Notes under the pieces: generated by a model | Told to the model about the DNA's origin: nothing | Databases searched by the model: none | What the model saw: the letters and a program-made list of their open reading frames with translations, nothing else | NCBI GenBank assembly: GCA_009784745.1 | Contig: WQXR01000046.1 | Span: 1-9,207, forward strand | Source of the DNA: Methanomassiliicoccaceae archaeon | Lineage (GTDB): Archaea > Thermoplasmatota > Thermoplasmata > Methanomassiliicoccales > Methanomethylophilaceae | Length of the DNA stretch: 9,207 nt | Reading direction: 5' to 3' | Shown: in pieces, positions 1 to 7,862 of the stretch | How positions within the stretch are numbered: position 1 is the stretch's first letter | Layout: every line of letters begins with the position of its first letter | Made by a program: the position numbers and the translations under genes

Positions 1-32
1 CTGAAGACTTGCAAATTAAACACGCGTTAAAA

Positions 33-47
33 GATAACTTAAATATA
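33..47 (+). promoter_or_regulatory. Probable archaeal promoter (BRE/TATA) of the giant DUF4011-family gene
   Basis: TTAAATATA at 39-47, preceded by the purine-rich GATAA, resembles an archaeal TATA box with a BRE-like flank. Transcription starting about 25 bases downstream would begin near 68-75 and leave a 5' leader of roughly 45 bases before the ATG at 118. This is a sequence match only; the region upstream of base 1 is not visible. Confidence 0.45.
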
Positions 48-107
48 CTGGGGCAACATAGTCGTCTCGGCACATAAAAGCGGTTCGTACGTTGTATATG
101 AATGAAC

Positions 108-113
108 GGCGGT
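108..113 (+). promoter_or_regulatory. Candidate ribosome binding site of the giant gene
   Basis: GGCGGT at 108-113 differs by one base from GGAGGT and lies four bases before the ATG at 118. An in-frame TGA at 103-105 rules out any upstream extension of the reading frame, so 118 is the first possible ATG start. Confidence 0.45.
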
Positions 114-117
114 AAAA

Positions 118-3100
118 ATGGCATTGAAATTAGAAGCGGTCGTGAGTCCCGCTGCGGGTTCCTCGTCAAAGGATCGCATACCTGTGATCAAAAGTTTAGC
201 CGTAAGCAACGATACTGATGAGGCCGTTGATAATGTTAAGATCGTGATATTACCTGAACCGCAGTTCGCAAAGGCGAAAGCGATCAATGTAAAGCATATA
301 GGTCCGAACGAGAAGATAAAGATAAAGAACGCCGACATTGCGATGATACCGGAATACTTTTCCAAACTCAAGAGAAGAACTGACGGCAGTATCCTGATAA
401 CCGCCGAGATCGGCGGAAAAAGAGTTACGGAAAGTATTCACAGCATTGCCATGCTGCAGGATGATGAATGGTTCGGCATAGGACTTCCCGATGCCGTCGC
501 ATCGTTCATCACACCGAAGGATCCCAAAATATTGAGGATAGCATCGAATACGGCAAAATTATTGGGAACGTGGACAGGGGACGCGACACTGGACAGATAC
601 GCATCCGCTGACCGTTCCGTGACGAGAAAAGAAATATCCGCCGTTTACGCTGCGATACAGCAGTTCGGCGTGCGTGTGACGTCGAACAAAGGCATAATAA
701 GGGCAGGCGGAAGGATAACGCCTGCCGGAACGATCATAGACAGAGGTTCCGGATCGTCATTCGATCTTTCGTTGCTGTTCGTATCATGCGCCGAAGCGAT
801 CGGTCTGAACGCTGTATTAATATTTACAGAGGACAGAACGACAGCCGGTGTATGGACCGACGACGTATCATTCCGCGAGTCCGTACAAAGCGATCCCGCT
901 GTTCTCACGCGTGCGATACGCGACGGCTCGCTGACGGTGATAGACTGCGACGGCGTGTCAATGAACAAAAAAATGGATATTGACGCATCAGAATCATCCG
1001 CAAAAAGGATCATGGCCGACGAAAGCGGCTTTTTGCTTGCCGTTGATGTAAGGTGTCTGCGCGGAGACCCCGTGATCGCAGCCAAGAAACAAAAGAAATC
1101 CGTGAATATCGTATCACCGGCGGATGAGAACGAAGACGTAAAAGGTCTTGCGAGAATGAAGCAATGGGAGGACCTTCTGCTTGACCTCTCGTACGATAAC
1201 GAATTACTGAGCATGAAAATGAACGATACCGTTCTTCCGATAATGACGAACAACCTTTCAACGTTCAGGAACGCCCTGATAAGCGGCGACGAGTTCAGCA
1301 TCCGCGGAAGACCTGATGAATGGGATGACAGGATAATGAACGAATCTCCGTTCGAACTTTCCAGTTACATGGGAAGGCATCAGGTGCTCATAGAACAGGA
1401 CCTGAAGAACGGGACGCTCAGAACACCGTTCAGCGAGAAGGAAGTTAAAAGACGCATCTCCGAGATGCACAGAATGTCAAAGGAACATGAAGACAACTGC
1501 AAGAATGAATTATTCATCGTCATAGGCATAATGAAATGGGCCGATGACCGGGGAAGAACAATATACGCTCCGATAGCGATGATGCCCGCTGAAACGTCCG
1601 TAAGGTCGGTGAATGATGAGATACGCATAAGGATGAGGAGCGACGAGACGCGTATCAACAGAACGTTGCTCGAAAAATTGAGAGCGGAACATAATATTGA
1701 CCTCTCATTGGACCCGTTACCGGGAGATAAGAGCGGCGCGAGCGTACGGATGATATATGAGGCCGTCGAGAATGCCATCCGATCAAAGGACGGATGGAAG
1801 ATAGTCGACGGCGTTCTGATGGGCATATTCAAACCGGAAAGATATGAATTATGGAACGATCTGAGAGGACGTTCCGACCGTGTCTTTTCAAACGAACTTA
1901 CAAAAAGCCTGATGGAAGGAAAACTTCTGTGGGATCCTTTGAAAATTGACGATAACGACCTTTACAAAAGACCGATGATGCCGTTCGAGCTGGATGATTC
2001 TCAAATGAAGGCGGTAAAGGCATCCACCGGCGACAGAACGTTCGTGATGCATGCTCCTTCCGGTACGGGAAGGACACAGGCGATCGCGGGAATGGTCGCC
2101 GATGCCGTCTATAACAAGAAAACAATACTTGTCGTCTCAGAGAAGAATGCTTCGCTTTCATCGGTGAAACGACGTCTGGATGACACCGCCATAGGTAAAT
2201 TCTGCCTTCACCTGAACTCAGGGAATGCAAGTAAAAGGGATCTGCTGGATCATTTCAGGTCCGTTCTTGATTCCGCGGAAAAGACGTTCGTCGACGATTA
2301 CGGACCGATGGCGGACGGTGTTGAAAGGATATACAACGAACTCAGCGAACCTCTCCGCGCAATGGGAAGAAAGAGGAATTGCGGAATGAGCATATACGAA
2401 CTCATCGCAATGTATGACACCTTTGACCGCAGCAAAGCGAGAGTGATCGACCTTCCCGTAGATCTTGTGCGTTCAGTGACTCCTTCATCAACGGAAAAGT
2501 GGGAATCATTAGTGAAAGAACTCATATCCGCCGCCAAAGCATTGGGACATCCGGCGGAACATCCGCTGGCGGATGTCGGCCTTTCCGAATTTGACAGCGG
2601 AACGGTCGGTGAGATAACAAAGGCATTGAACGAATGGATAGATACTGCTGAAAAGACGGAAAGCGCATCAAATGCGTTAACGTCCGCGATCGCAACGGAA
2701 GAAGGGATACTGAATGATGATGCGGACGCGGAAGGACTCGCCGATCTGCTGGCATCCATGGATGAACTGCCGTGCGATGCGGTGAACAGCGAAAGCATAT
2801 CCGCAACGAACGAGAAGATACATGAACTTGCGAAAGCGGCGAGACAGTCATTCGAGATAGTCAACAACGCCGCAGGAACATTTGACACCGTTCCGCGTGA
2901 TGACATTGTCGAAATATTGAAAAAATATCAGAACAGGGTCCGCGACGCAGCGGACCTGTTAAATAATGTGAATATGAACGTCAACACAGAACTTTTGTAC
3001 GGATACATTAAAAAAATGGATGAAGTGAGTGAAAAGATAAGATCAACGTACCGTATGTTAAAAGAAGTGAGAACAGAATGGAATGATTCCATCCTTACGA

Positions 3101-5874
3101 CAAATACAAAATGTTTAATGGACAATTGGAACGACGCCAACAAAAAATTATTCTCAGGCGGCGCCAAAAAGGCGATAGTGAACACCGTCTCAAAGCATCT
3201 TAAGAATGATATATTAAAATTTGAAAGACTGCCGGATATGATAAGCCCCGTGGAAGCATACGTTTCGCAGATAAATGAGATAAAAGAGATGCTCAGAGAG
3301 ATGGATGTCATCAACGGCGGAGAGTTCGCCGGACTGATGGATGACTGCCGTATGCTTGAATCAATTCACGAAAGGATATCGGAAAAGATCGAACTTCTGA
3401 GCGTTCACGGTAATGCAGACATGATATGCGGAATGTTCGCAAAGGATCCGAATGTAAAAGAGTATACATCATCGTACGTGTCGCTCATCTCCGAATTAGC
3501 GGAAAAACGTAATGTTGTGAAAAGGATCACAGACACGGACATCTCAAAGGCCGCTGTCACTGATGATATCAAAGGATGGAAACATCTGCGTGATAAATGG
3601 CTGAAAAATTCGGATCAGTTCGAAAAGATAGCGGAATGGAACAGATGCAAGGATGTTCTTGCACGTGAAGGATTGAAATGCATACCGGACGCGTACATGG
3701 AAGGACTGGATCATGATATTGTTCTGCTTTCATTCAGAACGTCGCTTTGTATTTACTTGATAGATACATACACACTCAGCGAGACGTGTCTGGTACAGTT
3801 CGATTCCTCATCATATGAAAGCAAAGCATCAAAGTTCAGAGCAATAATGAGAAAATTCATTCATTTATGCCGCAAGGAGATGAGCGCAGAAGCATCATCA
3901 AGGATACCTGATGTGACATCATCGGAACTTGCCGATATGAAGGCATTGCAGCAGGCAATAGTCAACCGCGGAAAAGGGGCAACAATAAGAAGCATCCTCG
4001 ACAGCATGAAAGGAATTATGCGTGAAGTATGTCCGTGCATGCTTATGGGTCCATCATCCGTTCCGTTCTATCTAGGCGATGATCTCTCTTTTGATATCGT
4101 CGTCATCGCAGATGCGTCACTGATACCCGTTCATAAAGCGGTGGGGCTGATAACAAGAGGCGAAAGTACGGTGATCATCGGCGATAAAGAACATACGCAT
4201 CCGCTGATGATCGGAAATCATTCGGAAAGTCTGCTGGACGCGGTGAATTCGCTTCCGCTGCCGAGATGCGACCTCAAATGGTTATACATCGACGAAAGCC
4301 TTGCGGAATTCAGTAATTCGAAATTCTACGGAAGAAGCATGAACACATTCCCTGCTGTGAACAAGAACATCACACGATTGAAAAGTATTATCGTGAACGA
4401 CCGCCGCGGAACTCCTGAGGAAGCGGAGGCAGAGGCGATCGTCAAACGCGTAATGGTCAGGATGAGAGAAAAAGCGGACAAGCGCAAAAGCACCGGCGTC
4501 GTCGCATTCAGCGGAACGCAGAAAAGATCGATAGAAGAACGGATAAAAAGCGAATTGATGAAATATCCCAAACTGGAAGAAGCTTTATATTCAGTTGCGG
4601 ACCCGTTCTTCATAAAACTGGCGGAGGACGCTCTCCGTCATGAACGTGATTCAATAATCATCTCACTGGGAATAAGCAAGGATGAGAACGGGAACCTGTC
4701 AGGATTGGGACCGTTCGCCGGTATGCATGGAGAATTAATGCTCAATTCCGCCATATCCAGTTCAAGGAAGGAAGTTGCGGTGTTCACGTCATTGTCATCC
4801 GGCGATATACCGAATGACGGACCGGCCGGCGTGAAGATATTGAAAGAATTGCTGGAATATACTGAAAATGGGTTGCCGCATGTCGAGAAGAGAACGGACG
4901 GATCGTGTGACGCCATCGCAAAAGCGATAGAAGAGAAAGGATTTACGGTGCACAAGAACGTCGGATCATCGAACGCAACGATAGACATAGGCATCGTCGA
5001 TCCTAATGATCCCAATCGCTATATTTTGGGTATACTGCTTGACGGCAGCGAATTCTCCGGCCCAAACGGAATGGATGCGAACTTCGGTTTCATGAACATA
5101 TTCGACGGCCTCGGATGGAACATCCGGCGTTTGTGGGCAGTTGATTGGCTGAATGATCGCGATGCTGAGATCGAAAAGATCGTGAACAGCGTGAACGACA
5201 TATTATCAGGCGATAAGACAGCAAAGAACACCGACGTATCGATATTGGACATAATGATGATGGAATCTGCCGTGCCCGCGAAAAGGAGCACAGATCCGGG
5301 GCACAGAGTGAAACAGCTTTACACAAAAGCGAATCTGATGGAAAAGACGGTCAGCATGGAAGCGTTATTCTCCAACAGCAGCCGTAACATGGTCGAACGC
5401 GATGTGATGAAGATAATCGAATCTGAGTCGCCGATAGCGATAGAGACGGTCGCTGAAAGGTTATTCGGCGCATACGGAATAAAGGAGATAACACCGGCGT
5501 TGCTCAATCGTATGATGAGCATCATCGACATGATGGAGATAGGGTCGATAAAGACACCGTGGAATGTGAAGATACTATGGGACAACGTACGCGGGTCGGC
5601 CGCGTACATAACGTACCGCGTACCTCCGAAGGGCGAAAAAAGAGATATGAGATTCATCTCGCCGAAAGAACTGATAAACGCAACGATGGAGATCGTTCTC
5701 GAAAGACCGGGACTCAACGCAGACGAATTAATTACCGAACTGGCGGAAGTTTTCGGTAACGAAGAGATAACGGAAGACGATCGTGACATCGCCGCGATAT
5801 GCATCAGCATGGCCGTCGGGGACGGCCTTATAAAAAGGGACAGCGACGAACGCATATTCCTCAGGTCGGACTGA
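118..5874 (+). CDS. Giant DUF4011/SF1-helicase/Vsr-like/DUF3320 family protein with degenerate catalytic motifs
   Basis: The protein has 1918 residues and no signal peptide or membrane segment, so it is probably cytoplasmic. Domains in order: an N-terminal beta-type domain ending at DEWFG (about 1-120); a transglutaminase-like domain (about 120-325); DUF4011, starting around W350 with LLLDLSYDNELL; SF1 helicase core 1A with Q motif Q629 and the phosphate loop at 646-653; a long helical insertion (about 720-1290); the Walker B region 1325-1362; helicase 2A (about 1385-1560); a Vsr/MTES_1575-type endonuclease fold (about 1595-1695); and DUF3320 (about 1750-1918). Order and length fit this family, whose helicase-Vsr members have been tied to phage defence (established knowledge, recalled). 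What is odd is that the residues expected for catalysis are changed in all three enzyme domains: C to S214 and H to R240 (transglutaminase-like); K to R652, DE to A1331/D1332, Q to H1359, YRS to YID and TRAR to SSSR (helicase); E to L1640 and H to S (endonuclease). I infer a pseudoenzyme or scaffold. The family call is strong; inactivity is inferred from remembered consensus sequences. Confidence 0.88.
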   Translation: MALKLEAVVSPAAGSSSKDRIPVIKSLAVSNDTDEAVDNVKIVILPEPQFAKAKAINVKHIGPNEKIKIKNADIAMIPEYFSKLKRRTDGSILITAEIGGKRVTESIHSIAMLQDDEWFGIGLPDAVASFITPKDPKILRIASNTAKLLGTWTGDATLDRYASADRSVTRKEISAVYAAIQQFGVRVTSNKGIIRAGGRITPAGTIIDRGSGSSFDLSLLFVSCAEAIGLNAVLIFTEDRTTAGVWTDDVSFRESVQSDPAVLTRAIRDGSLTVIDCDGVSMNKKMDIDASESSAKRIMADESGFLLAVDVRCLRGDPVIAAKKQKKSVNIVSPADENEDVKGLARMKQWEDLLLDLSYDNELLSMKMNDTVLPIMTNNLSTFRNALISGDEFSIRGRPDEWDDRIMNESPFELSSYMGRHQVLIEQDLKNGTLRTPFSEKEVKRRISEMHRMSKEHEDNCKNELFIVIGIMKWADDRGRTIYAPIAMMPAETSVRSVNDEIRIRMRSDETRINRTLLEKLRAEHNIDLSLDPLPGDKSGASVRMIYEAVENAIRSKDGWKIVDGVLMGIFKPERYELWNDLRGRSDRVFSNELTKSLMEGKLLWDPLKIDDNDLYKRPMMPFELDDSQMKAVKASTGDRTFVMHAPSGTGRTQAIAGMVADAVYNKKTILVVSEKNASLSSVKRRLDDTAIGKFCLHLNSGNASKRDLLDHFRSVLDSAEKTFVDDYGPMADGVERIYNELSEPLRAMGRKRNCGMSIYELIAMYDTFDRSKARVIDLPVDLVRSVTPSSTEKWESLVKELISAAKALGHPAEHPLADVGLSEFDSGTVGEITKALNEWIDTAEKTESASNALTSAIATEEGILNDDADAEGLADLLASMDELPCDAVNSESISATNEKIHELAKAARQSFEIVNNAAGTFDTVPRDDIVEILKKYQNRVRDAADLLNNVNMNVNTELLYGYIKKMDEVSEKIRSTYRMLKEVRTEWNDSILTTNTKCLMDNWNDANKKLFSGGAKKAIVNTVSKHLKNDILKFERLPDMISPVEAYVSQINEIKEMLREMDVINGGEFAGLMDDCRMLESIHERISEKIELLSVHGNADMICGMFAKDPNVKEYTSSYVSLISELAEKRNVVKRITDTDISKAAVTDDIKGWKHLRDKWLKNSDQFEKIAEWNRCKDVLAREGLKCIPDAYMEGLDHDIVLLSFRTSLCIYLIDTYTLSETCLVQFDSSSYESKASKFRAIMRKFIHLCRKEMSAEASSRIPDVTSSELADMKALQQAIVNRGKGATIRSILDSMKGIMREVCPCMLMGPSSVPFYLGDDLSFDIVVIADASLIPVHKAVGLITRGESTVIIGDKEHTHPLMIGNHSESLLDAVNSLPLPRCDLKWLYIDESLAEFSNSKFYGRSMNTFPAVNKNITRLKSIIVNDRRGTPEEAEAEAIVKRVMVRMREKADKRKSTGVVAFSGTQKRSIEERIKSELMKYPKLEEALYSVADPFFIKLAEDALRHERDSIIISLGISKDENGNLSGLGPFAGMHGELMLNSAISSSRKEVAVFTSLSSGDIPNDGPAGVKILKELLEYTENGLPHVEKRTDGSCDAIAKAIEEKGFTVHKNVGSSNATIDIGIVDPNDPNRYILGILLDGSEFSGPNGMDANFGFMNIFDGLGWNIRRLWAVDWLNDRDAEIEKIVNSVNDILSGDKTAKNTDVSILDIMMMESAVPAKRSTDPGHRVKQLYTKANLMEKTVSMEALFSNSSRNMVERDVMKIIESESPIAIETVAERLFGAYGIKEITPALLNRMMSIIDMMEIGSIKTPWNVKILWDNVRGSAAYITYRVPPKGEKRDMRFISPKELINATMEIVLERPGLNADELITELAEVFGNEEITEDDRDIAAICISMAVGDGLIKRDSDERIFLRSD

Positions 5875-5885
5875 TGGGAAATAGC

Positions 5886-5897
5886 ATATATTAAAAA
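5886..5897 (+). promoter_or_regulatory. TATA-like promoter placing the small redox gene on a leaderless transcript
   Basis: ATATATTAAAAA at 5886-5897 lies in the 38-base gap after the giant gene. Its centre is about 23-26 bases before the ATG at 5913, the normal archaeal distance from TATA box to transcription start, so mRNA would begin at or next to the start codon. No Shine-Dalgarno-like sequence precedes that ATG, which fits a leaderless message. Confidence 0.5.
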
Positions 5898-5912
5898 GAT
5901 ATTGGGTATCGT

Positions 5913-6350
5913 ATGCTGACCGACGAAGATTTCAGAAAAAGGTTCAGAGAAGGAATGGACTGTTCAATGCAGGCATTGGCGGAGATCGCCGATGATATCT
6001 ATATCACTGAAGAAGAGGCATACAAACTTGCATCCTGCTTCGGCGCAGGAATGCTGATAAGCGGCGGGGCATGCGGCGCAATAACCGGACCTCTGATCGC
6101 TTTGGGAATGAAATACGGAAATTGCGAACCGAACGATTTTGAACAGAAAGCAATAGTAAATTCAAAGCGTATCGAATTCGTCACGAGAGTAAAGGAAGCA
6201 TTCGGCGGCTGCACATCATGCAAAGACCTTTTAGGCGTTGATCTCATGGATCCGGAAACAAGGAAGATAGCGAGAGAGGACGGAACGATCGAAAGAAGAT
6301 GTCCGGGGCTCATCAGGATCTCGATAGAGATATTGAAGGATATACTCTGA
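5913..6350 (+). CDS. C_GCAxxG_C_C family (putative redox) protein
   Basis: This 145-residue soluble protein matches the C_GCAxxG_C_C family (PF09719): the first cysteine C17 in GMDCSMQA, a glycine-rich block FGAGM (43-47), the signature GGACGAITG around C54, then C103 in CKDLLG and C130 near the C-terminal helix. The length is normal for the family. It also has C42, C71 and C100; C100 and C103 form a CxxC pair. Members are thought to be redox-active or metal/cluster-associated proteins, but no reaction is firmly assigned, so the substrate is unknown. The first ATG is used, with no ribosome binding site but a TATA-like box at leaderless distance. It lies 38 bases after the giant gene on the same strand, yet its own promoter argues against an obligate operon. 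The gene is intact. Confidence 0.85.
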   Translation: MLTDEDFRKRFREGMDCSMQALAEIADDIYITEEEAYKLASCFGAGMLISGGACGAITGPLIALGMKYGNCEPNDFEQKAIVNSKRIEFVTRVKEAFGGCTSCKDLLGVDLMDPETRKIAREDGTIERRCPGLIRISIEILKDIL

Positions 6351-6400
6351 GACGGAATACGAACGGAGAATTTGATCCCGATATTTTCTTCACTGTGCGT

Positions 6401-6435
6401 TTTGGTTCCAACTGCAAATTGCAGTTAATTCCAAA
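6401..6435. repeat. Imperfect 35-bp palindrome with the shared AACTGCAAATTGCAGTT core
   Basis: Two 17-base arms (6401-6417 and 6419-6435) flank one central A. Thirteen of 17 positions pair: the outer TTTGG/CCAAA and the inner AACTGCAA/TTGCAGTT match, and the four between do not. The inner 17-mer at 6410-6426 has the same core as the palindromes inside the two 46-bp repeats, making this a third, diverged relative. No long T-run follows, so it is not an obvious terminator; it may be a protein-binding site or a small mobile palindrome. Confidence 0.6.
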
Positions 6436-6506
6436 CGAATGATCACTGAAGATATCAAAATATCCGCGTCTGAGACTTGAAAAAATAAATGCTCTGGCCT
6501 ACCATG

Positions 6507-6552
6507 TGCAATACAATTCTACTGCAAATTGCAGTTATTCCGTAACTGACAA
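6507..6552 (+). repeat. 46-bp direct repeat, copy 1 (downstream side of the ATPase gene)
   Basis: This copy begins TGCAATACAAT, contains the palindrome ACTGCAAATTGCAGT at 6521-6535 and ends GTAACTGACAA. It matches 7863-7908 at 43 of 46 positions in the same orientation. The three differences are T/C, C/T and T/G. It lies 42 bases beyond the stop codon of the minus-strand ATPase gene. Confidence 0.92.
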
Positions 6553-6568
6553 ATGACGTGCTGACAAC

Positions 6569-6590
6569 TCTCACAGACATATCTGTGAGA
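6569..6590 (-). terminator. Perfect hairpin just after the ATPase stop codon
   Basis: TCTCACAGA (6569-6577) and TCTGTGAGA (6582-6590) are exact inverted repeats of nine bases around a four-base loop. The hairpin starts four bases beyond the stop codon of the minus-strand ATPase gene, a typical place for a 3'-end structure. No U-run follows on the minus strand, so it could equally be an mRNA-stabilising stem; true termination is uncertain. Confidence 0.45.
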
Positions 6591-6594
6591 AAGA

Positions 6595-7848
6595 TCAGAG
6601 ATCCAGACTGTTCTCGTCCAGAAGGAATTGTTCTACTCCCATTGTGAGAATGCCGTTATCATCTCTCCACGGACGCAGATAGTCGCCGACGATCATTATC
6701 TTTTTAAACGAATCATTTACTTTAAGGAACGGCCTCAGTTCCTGTTCGCGCTTTTTACCTTCCGGCATCGCATACGCAGATTGGATATAATATCTGGAAT
6801 CGATCTTGTTGACAACGAAATCTATCTCCAGTTGCTTGTATTCCGATTCACCGTCCTTCATCACTCTGGATTCCACAACACCGACATCCACGGAATATCC
6901 TCTGGCTCTGAGTTCATTGTAGATAATGTTCTCCATTATGTGTGTCGGTTCCTGTTGTCTGAAATTCAATCTTGCGTTTCTCAGACCAACATCAGCGGCG
7001 AAATATTTGTACGGCGTGTCAAGATATTTTCGTCCTTTAACATCATACCTCTCCGCTTTCTCGAAAAGGAAAGATTCTTCCAGAATTTCGAGATATTTGT
7101 TAACAGTTTTATTGGTGATCGATACGTGGCCGGATGAACGCAGAGTGTTAGATATCTTTGCAGGATTGGTAAGTGAACCTACAGACGAACACAATGTGTT
7201 GATAATAAGTTCCAGTTCATCTGCCAGTTTTATATCGTTCCTTTCAAAGATGTCCTTGATATATACTTTTTTGAACAGATCTTTCAGATATGCTGACCTT
7301 ATTTCGTCGTTCTTCTTTGTAAGCAATTCAGGCATTCCGCCGAAGTTCATGTAAAGATCCCACGTTTCTCTGCTTCCCTCGGGGAAAGCGGATACGAACT
7401 CCGAATACGATAATGGATGAACTCTCACCTCGTCACTTCTGCCCCTGAATTCTGTAATAATATCAGTACTCAGGAATTTTGAGTTGCTCCCCGTAACATA
7501 AACGTCAAGATGCTGTTTGTGCCTGAATCCGTTGACCACATCTTCAAATTCATTTACGTATTGGATCTCATCAAGAAGCACATAATACTTTTTCGATCTG
7601 TCCTTGGTAAGATCGAGCACGTATGGATACAGAACATCCGGATCACGCAGATGTTCATTCTCCTTCTCATCCAACGCTATCGCGATGATACTTTTCGGAT
7701 CAACACCTTCGGAAAGCAAATGATCTCTGAACAACTTGAAAAGAAGGTATGATTTGCCGCATCTTCTGATGCCTGTTATCACTTTAACGGAACCGTTCCA
7801 TTTCCTTTCGATAAGTCTGTTAAGGTATCTGTCCCTTTTGATCTCCAT
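6595..7848 (-). CDS. AAA_14/DUF4143 family ATPase
   Basis: The predicted 417-residue protein has an N-terminal AAA_14 ATPase domain (about 1-200) with an intact Walker A, GIRRCGKS at 26-33 (K32, S33), an intact Walker B, VLLDEIQ (D93, E94), a sensor-like VTGSNS (118-123) and a conserved-looking EFRGR (133-137). A winged-helix and DUF4143 region follows, ending in a PD-(D/E)xK-like pattern: E306-N, E341-I-D343 and Q356 in YYIQSAY. These COG1373-type ATPases are abundant and often multicopy in archaea; their role is unclear and DNA interaction is suspected. I chose ATG 7848 because AGAGG lies 7 bases upstream; an in-frame TTG at 7872 falls inside a repeat and has no such site. The gene is visibly more A+T-rich than the giant gene and is bracketed by the 46-bp direct repeats, which suggests recent acquisition or recombination. 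It is full length for the family, with no frameshift. Confidence 0.88.
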   Translation of the reverse strand: MEIKRDRYLNRLIERKWNGSVKVITGIRRCGKSYLLFKLFRDHLLSEGVDPKSIIAIALDEKENEHLRDPDVLYPYVLDLTKDRSKKYYVLLDEIQYVNEFEDVVNGFRHKQHLDVYVTGSNSKFLSTDIITEFRGRSDEVRVHPLSYSEFVSAFPEGSRETWDLYMNFGGMPELLTKKNDEIRSAYLKDLFKKVYIKDIFERNDIKLADELELIINTLCSSVGSLTNPAKISNTLRSSGHVSITNKTVNKYLEILEESFLFEKAERYDVKGRKYLDTPYKYFAADVGLRNARLNFRQQEPTHIMENIIYNELRARGYSVDVGVVESRVMKDGESEYKQLEIDFVVNKIDSRYYIQSAYAMPEGKKREQELRPFLKVNDSFKKIMIVGDYLRPWRDDNGILTMGVEQFLLDENSLDL

Positions 7849-7855
7849 TTTATTT

Positions 7856-7860
7856 CCTCT
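7856..7860 (-). promoter_or_regulatory. Ribosome binding site that fixes the ATPase start
   Basis: On the minus strand AGAGG at 7860-7856 lies 7 bases before the ATG at 7848. It is only 2 bases outside repeat copy 2, so the translation signal belongs to the gene and not to the repeat. Confidence 0.6.
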
Positions 7861-7862
7861 TA

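Larger units (their letters stand above)
6351..6594. other. Convergent intergenic region with hairpins and a repeat copy
   Basis: This 244-base gap lies between the 3' ends of the plus-strand redox gene and the minus-strand ATPase gene. I see no reading frame or RNA gene of note. It holds an imperfect long palindrome at 6401-6435, one copy of the 46-bp repeat at 6507-6552, and a perfect hairpin at 6569-6590. A T-rich stretch at 6382-6390 could serve as a weak archaeal terminator for the redox gene. Confidence 0.6.

Noticed and set aside
645..1301. Open 218-codon frame on the minus strand inside the giant gene
   Set aside because: It is fully antisense to well-recognised domains; its composition is Ser-rich in the way typical of a reverse shadow, and no ribosome binding site or family match is seen. 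The other long antisense frames (for example 2298-2906, 5319-5855) are the same.
118..5874. Giant gene as a pseudogene with frameshifts
   Set aside because: The frame is uninterrupted from the start to DUF3320 and all framework motifs stay in register; only catalytic positions are altered.
6451..6464. GATAT/ATATC inverted repeat
   Set aside because: A five-base A+T-rich stem with a four-base loop is expected by chance in such sequence.
6628..7137. Plus-strand frame of 169 codons over the ATPase gene
   Set aside because: It is antisense to the DUF4143 region, which has clear family motifs; the translation has no recognisable domain.
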